NCBI RefSeq assembly: GCF_018336475.1
Contig: NZ_CP048741.1
Location: 2,506,200 to 2,511,219, forward strand
Reading direction: 5' to 3'
DNA length: 5,020 nt
Source of the DNA: Romboutsia sp. 13368
GTDB lineage: Bacteria; Bacillota; Clostridia; Peptostreptococcales; Peptostreptococcaceae
This document shows positions 1 to 5,020 of this stretch, in pieces. A model generated the notes under the pieces. The model had not been told where the DNA came from, searched no databases, and worked only from the letters and a program-made list of their open reading frames with translations. A program made the translations under genes and the position numbers. Position 1 is the stretch's first letter. Every line of letters begins with the position of its first letter.

Positions 1-2
1 AA

Positions 3-29
3 AATGAACTTTGAAAATTAAACAGTAGG
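3..29 (+). repeat. 16S processing stem, left arm
   Basis: Left arm of a long inverted repeat bracketing the 16S gene. Positions 14-29 (AAAATTAAACAGTAGG) are perfectly complementary to 1621-1636 over 16 bp. Pairing continues outward, 3-12 with 1638-1647, with two G-U pairs, and a single G-G mismatch (13/1637) separates the two blocks. In bacterial rRNA operons such stems are cut by RNase III to release pre-16S; that role is inferred from position and complementarity. Confidence 0.9.
7..17 (+). promoter_or_regulatory. boxA-like antitermination motif in the leader
   Basis: AACTTTGAAAA contains CTTTGAAAA (9-17), which recurs exactly before the 23S gene at 1742-1750. A related string with CTTTGAAAAC precedes rRNA genes in many Firmicutes and overlaps the place where a boxA element for NusB/NusE-dependent antitermination is expected. 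The match to the classical boxA core (TGCTCTTT) is partial, and the motif also lies inside the processing stem, so conservation could reflect processing rather than antitermination. Confidence 0.35.
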
Positions 30-104
30 TTAATTTATAGAATTACAACTAACAAACCAAGCCAGATATTCAGATAATGATTAGTCTGAGCAGGTAACAA
101 CTTT

Positions 105-1617
<1,513 letters not shown>

Positions 1618-1620
1618 TTG

Positions 1621-1647
1621 CCTACTGTTTAATTTTGAGAGTTTATT
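1621..1647 (+). repeat. 16S processing stem, right arm
   Basis: Complement of 3-29: CCTACTGTTTAATTTT (1621-1636) pairs perfectly with 14-29, and 1638-1647 pairs with 3-12. Together the arms give about 26 bp enclosing the whole 16S, the typical RNase III substrate for pre-16S release. Positions 1632-1645 also take part in a competing local hairpin. Confidence 0.9.
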
Positions 1648-1663
1648 ATTAAACTTTCAAAAT
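1632..1663 (+). repeat. Spacer hairpin competing with the 16S stem
   Basis: Positions 1632-1645 pair with 1650-1663 over 14 bp (13 Watson-Crick and one G-U) around the tetraloop TTAT. The left half is the same stretch that pairs with the leader in the 16S processing stem, so the two structures exclude each other. No T-run follows directly, so it does not look like an intrinsic terminator. The biological role is unknown. Confidence 0.7.
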
Positions 1664-1694
1664 AGGGCGTAGCCCTAATGAGTGCTTTGAGCAC
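1664..1694 (+). repeat. Two small spacer hairpins
   Basis: Two consecutive hairpins with 3-nt loops: AGGGC-GTA-GCCCT (1664-1676) and GTGCT-TTG-AGCAC (1682-1694), each a perfect 5-bp stem. They lie upstream of the boxA-like motif at 1740-1750, the order expected if one acted as a boxB hairpin of an antitermination site. That role is a guess from position; they may only be spacer folds. Confidence 0.5.
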
Positions 1695-1735
1695 CTCGAC
1701 ACGAACGAAAGTGAGAATATCGTTGGCGACGTACT

Positions 1736-1782
1736 TTAGTACTTTGAAAACTGCATAACATTTAGTGATATGACATCATTTA
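1736..1782 (+). repeat. 23S processing stem, left arm, with boxA-like motif
   Basis: Positions 1736-1757 pair with 4753-4774 over 22 bp with two G-U pairs; the core TACTTTGAAAACTGCAT (1740-1756) has one G-U. After one mismatch, 1759-1766 pairs with 4744-4751, and after an internal loop CATCATTTA (1774-1782) pairs perfectly with 4731-4739. The arms bracket the 23S gene, as expected for the RNase III stem of pre-23S. The CTTTGAAAA at 1742-1750 repeats the leader motif at 9-17 and may belong to a boxA-like element. Confidence 0.85.
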
Positions 1783-2321
1783 AAATATATGAAGAAGATA
1801 ACTTCTAAAAATATCAAACTTTAATAACTGGTCAAGTTATTAAGGGTGCAGGGCGGATGCCTTGGCACTAGGAGCCGATGAAGGACGTGATAAGCTGCGA
1901 TAAGCTTCGGGGAGTTGCACGTAAACTTTGATCCGAAGATTTCCGAATGAGGAAACTCACTTAGAGTAATGTCTAAGTATCGTTAAGTGAATACATAGCT
2001 TAGCGAGGGGAACCCGGGGAACTGAAACATCTAAGTACCCGGAGGAAGAGAAAGAAATTCGATTCCGTAAGTAGCGGCGAGCGAACGCGGAACAGGCCAA
2101 ACCAATGAAGTTTACTTCGTTGGGGTTGCGGACATACAACATGGATGCAATATCGTAAATGAAGAGAGTTGGAAAGCTCCGCCATAGAAGGTAATAGCCA
2201 CGTAGTCAAAATGAGAAAAATACTAGTATGATCCAGAGTACCACGGGACACGTGAAACCCTGTGGGAAGCAGGAGGGACCATCCTCCAAGCCTAAATACT
2301 ACCTAGTGACCGATAGCGTAT

Positions 2322-2352
<31 letters not shown>

Positions 2353-2917
2353 GGGAGGGGAGTGAAAGAGAACCTGAAACCCTGCACTTACAAGCTGTGG
2401 GAGCACATTACTTGTGTGACCGCGTACTTTTTGTAGAACGGGCCAACGAGTTACGATATGCAGCAAGGTTAAGCACTTAAGGTGTGGAGCCGTAGCGAAA
2501 GCGAGTCTTAAATGGGCGATTAAGTTGCATGTCGTAGACCCGAAACCGGGCGACCTATCCATGAGCAGGTTGAAGCGAAAGTAAAATTTCGTGGAGGACC
2601 GAACCCACGAGCGTTGAAAAGCTCGGGGATGACTTGTGGATAGCGGTGAAATTCCAATCGAGCCCGGAGATAGCTGGTTCTCCCCGAAATAGCTTTAGGG
2701 CTAGCCTCAAGGTTGAGAGAAGCGGAGGTAGAGCACTGAATGTCCTAGGGGGTATTGCACTTACCGAAGACTATCAAACTCCGAATGCCGTATTCTTATA
2801 CTTGGGAGTCAGACTGTGGGTGATAAGATTCATAGTCAAAAGGGCAACAGCCCAGATCGTCAGCTAAGGTCCCTAAATGTACGTTAAGTGGTAAAGGATG
2901 TGGGATTGCACAGACAA

Positions 2918-2983
<66 letters not shown>

Positions 2984-3205
2984 CCTGCGCCGAAAATTTC
3001 CGGGGCTAAAACGTACTACCGAAGCTACGGCATCATTATGATGGGTAGGGGAGCTTCGTATGCAGGTTGAAGCATGACCGTAAGGACATGTGGACAGTAT
3101 ACGAGTGAGAATGTTGGCATGAGTAGCGAGACGTGGGTGAGAATCCCACGGGCCGTAAACCCAAGGTTTCCAGGGGAAGGTTCGTCCGCCCTGGGTTAGT
3201 CGGGA

Positions 3206-3238
<33 letters not shown>

Positions 3239-3718
3239 CAACAGGTTGATATTCCTGTACCGCCAATAAGCGTTTGAGAGATGGAGTGACACAGTAGGAT
3301 AAGCTAACCACACTGTTGGTTATTGTGTGGCTAAGTATTGAGGCAGTCTAGATAGGCAAATCCGTCTAGATAATGCTAGGATACGATGGGTAAGCCCTTC
3401 GGGGCGAAGTAGCTGATTTCACACTGTCAAGAAAAGCTTCTATCGAGTTTAAAGGCGCCCGTACCGTAAACCGACACAGGTGGGTGAGGAGAGTATCCTA
3501 AGGCCAGCGAGAGAACTATTGTTAAGGAACTCGGCAAAATGACCCCGTAACTTAGGGAGAAGGGGTGCCTGTCTATGACAGGCCGCAGAGAATAGGCCCA
3601 AGCGACTGTTTACCAAAAACACAGGTTTCTGCTAAGTCGCAAGACGATGTATAGGAGCTGACGCCTGCCCGGTGCTGGAAGGTTAAGGGGATCTGTTAGA
3701 GCAATCGAAGCAGTGAAC

Positions 3719-3813
<95 letters not shown>

Positions 3814-4064
3814 TTTGGGCACTGTCTCAACAATAGACTCGGTGAAATTGTAATCCCGGTGAAGATGCCGGGTACCTGCGACAGGACGGAAAGACCCCAT
3901 GGAGCTTTACTGTAGCTTGACGTTGGGTCTTGGTACTACATGTACAGGATAGGTGGGAGACTATGAAGCATGGACGCCAGTCTGTGTGGAGTCATCCTTG
4001 GGATACCACCCTTGTAGTACTGGGATCCTAACCATAGGCCTTGAATCAGGTCTTGGAACACCGT

Positions 4065-4102
<38 letters not shown>

Positions 4103-4274
4103 AGTAACGGAGGCGCTCAAAGGTTTCCTCAGCACGGTCGGAAATCGTGCGAAGAGTGTAAAGGCAAAAGGAAGCTTGATTGCAAGACATACAGGTCGAG
4201 CAAGGACGAAAGTCGGACTTAGTGATCCGGTGGTACCGCATGGAAGGGCCATCGCTCAACGGATAAAAGCTACC

Positions 4275-4451
<177 letters not shown>

Positions 4452-4478
4452 TCGCAGGCGTAGGAAATTTGAGAAGAC

Positions 4479-4510
<32 letters not shown>

Positions 4511-4568
4511 TACCTCTGGTGTACCAGTTGTTCTGCCAAGGGCATGGCTGGGTAGCTATGTACGGAAT

Positions 4569-4601
<33 letters not shown>

Positions 4602-4728
4602 AACTTCAAGATAAGATTTCCCACCGTAAGGGTAAGACCCCAGGAAGACTACCTGGTTGATAGGTCGAAGGTGTAAGTGCAGTAATGTATTTAGCTTATC
4701 GATACTAATAGGTCGAGGACTTGACCAA

Positions 4729-4787
4729 GATAAATGATGGAAAATTAAATGATATGCAGTTTTCAGAGTATTAACTCTAAAACTTAT
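4729..4787 (+). other. 23S-tRNA spacer with right arm of the 23S stem
   Basis: This 59-nt spacer is mostly the right arm of the 23S processing stem: TAAATGATG at 4731-4739 pairs with 1774-1782, 4744-4751 with 1759-1766, and 4753-4774 with 1736-1757. The remaining 13 nt (4775-4787) lead into the tRNA. No terminator and no credible promoter is seen, so the tRNA and 5S appear to be co-transcribed with the 23S. Confidence 0.85.
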
Positions 4788-4861
4788 GCGGGTGTAGCTC
4801 AATGGTAGAGTTCCGGCCTTCCAAGCCGGCTGTGAGGGTTCGATCCCCTTCACCCGCTCCA
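4788..4861 (+). tRNA. trnG: tRNA-Gly (anticodon UCC), CCA encoded
   Basis: This 74-nt tRNA delivers glycine at GGA and GGG codons. Cloverleaf: acceptor GCGGGTG (4788-4794) pairs with CACCCGC (4851-4857). D-stem GCTC pairs with GAGT (4797-4800/4808-4811, one G-U). Anticodon stem CCGGC pairs with GCCGG (4813-4817/4825-4829). The loop is CTTCCAA with anticodon TCC at 4820-4822, and the T-stem GAGGG pairs with CCCTT (4834-4838/4846-4850, one G-U) around loop TTCGATC. The discriminator is T4858 and the CCA tail is encoded at 4859-4861, which in Firmicutes usually means 3' maturation by exonucleases rather than RNase Z. It sits between 23S and 5S, with only about 9 nt before the 5S. Confidence 0.97.
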
Positions 4862-4870
4862 AATAAGATT

Positions 4871-4979
<109 letters not shown>

Positions 4980-4988
<9 letters not shown>

Positions 4989-4999
4989 AATCTTTTTTT
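4980..4999 (+). terminator. Possible intrinsic terminator: 3' strand of 5S helix plus T7
   Basis: The 3' strand of the extended 5S helix (4980-4992) is followed at once by seven T residues (4993-4999). No separate GC-rich hairpin exists between the 5S and the end of the window, so if transcription ends here the 5S closing helix itself would serve as the stem. The stem closes a whole 5S, far larger than a normal terminator loop, so efficiency is uncertain; the true terminator may lie beyond the window. Confidence 0.35.
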
Positions 5000-5010
5000 A
5001 TTATAAAAAT

Positions 5011-5020
5011 AGGGAGGTAT
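5011..5020 (+). promoter_or_regulatory. Ribosome-binding-site-like sequence at window edge
   Basis: AGGGAGGTAT contains GGGAGGT, which resembles a strong Shine-Dalgarno sequence complementary to ACCTCC of the 16S tail. It is the last sequence in the window, after an AT-rich stretch, so a start codon could follow just outside. With no downstream sequence this may be coincidence. Confidence 0.25.

Larger units (their letters stand above)
1..104 (+). other. rRNA operon 5' leader (partial)
   Basis: AT-rich transcribed leader before the 16S gene, cut by the window edge. It holds the left arm of the 16S processing stem near its start (3-29). From about 36 to 104 there is no open frame and no convincing promoter pair. 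The only local structure I see is a weak hairpin: 69-75 can pair with 84-90 around an 8-nt loop, using two G-U pairs. Because the processing stem is already present at position 3, transcription must begin upstream of the window, so the operon promoters are not visible here. The leader is removed during 16S maturation. Confidence 0.8.

Noticed and set aside
2580..2640. Possible intervening sequence in the 23S GAGCGTTGAAAAGCTC hairpin region
   Set aside because: The hairpin has normal length and the flanking conserved blocks are spaced as in ordinary 23S genes.
3300..3345. Imperfect hairpin with CCACAC and GTGTGG, considered as a transposon end or an insertion
   Set aside because: It falls in the variable domain III helices of 23S, where such stem-loops are normal; no target duplication is seen.
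4721..4750. TTGACC followed about 17 bases later by ATTAAA, resembling an internal promoter for the tRNA and 5S
   Set aside because: TTGACC is part of the 23S terminal helix, and the -10 candidate is poor and lies inside the processing stem arm. Pairing explains both.
5002..5007. TATAAA as a possible -10 box near the window end
   Set aside because: No -35-like sequence at the right distance; the position corresponds to the end of 5S.

Overview
The window is one nearly complete ribosomal RNA operon, read entirely on the + strand: 5' leader, 16S rRNA, a 220-nt spacer without tRNA, 23S rRNA, a short spacer, tRNA-Gly(UCC), 5S rRNA, then a T-tract. I find no credible protein-coding gene. All open frames lie within or antisense to the RNA genes.

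Organism: the 16S shows a low-GC Firmicute of class Clostridia. The very short V1 loop (GCGATTTACTTCGGTAAAGAGC), the helix around 225-320 and the 1040-1110 region look like family Peptostreptococcaceae (Clostridioides/Paraclostridium/Paeniclostridium type). From memory of 16S sequences, Paraclostridium (P. bifermentans group) fits best; this is recognition, not a database match. The AT-rich spacers agree.

Layout: positions 1-104 are the leader of the primary transcript; the operon promoters lie upstream of the window. The leader holds the left arm of a long processing stem whose right arm follows the 16S. The 16S runs from about 105 to 1609 and ends in a normal anti-Shine-Dalgarno sequence. 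The spacer at 1610-1829 contains the right arm of the 16S stem, several small hairpins and the left arm of the 23S stem. The 23S runs from about 1830 to 4728. The right arm of its stem lies at 4731-4774, tRNA-Gly(UCC) with encoded CCA at 4788-4861, and 5S from about 4871 to 4988, only about 9 nt after the tRNA. Seven T residues follow the 5S closing helix, and the window ends with a purine-rich, ribosome-binding-site-like string.

How the parts work together: the operon is expected to be transcribed as one RNA. RNase III-type cleavage in the two long stems releases pre-16S and pre-23S, RNase P and 3' exonucleases mature the tRNA, and an RNase M5-type enzyme acts on the extended 5S helix. The gene bodies look ordinary, with no intron or intervening sequence and with wild-type bases at the drug-target positions checked. 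The points worth a second look are in the spacers: two mutually exclusive pairings behind the 16S, a precursor sequence that can hide the anti-Shine-Dalgarno, the unusually extended 23S stem, and the 23S-tRNA-5S gene order. I did not find a previously undescribed system.
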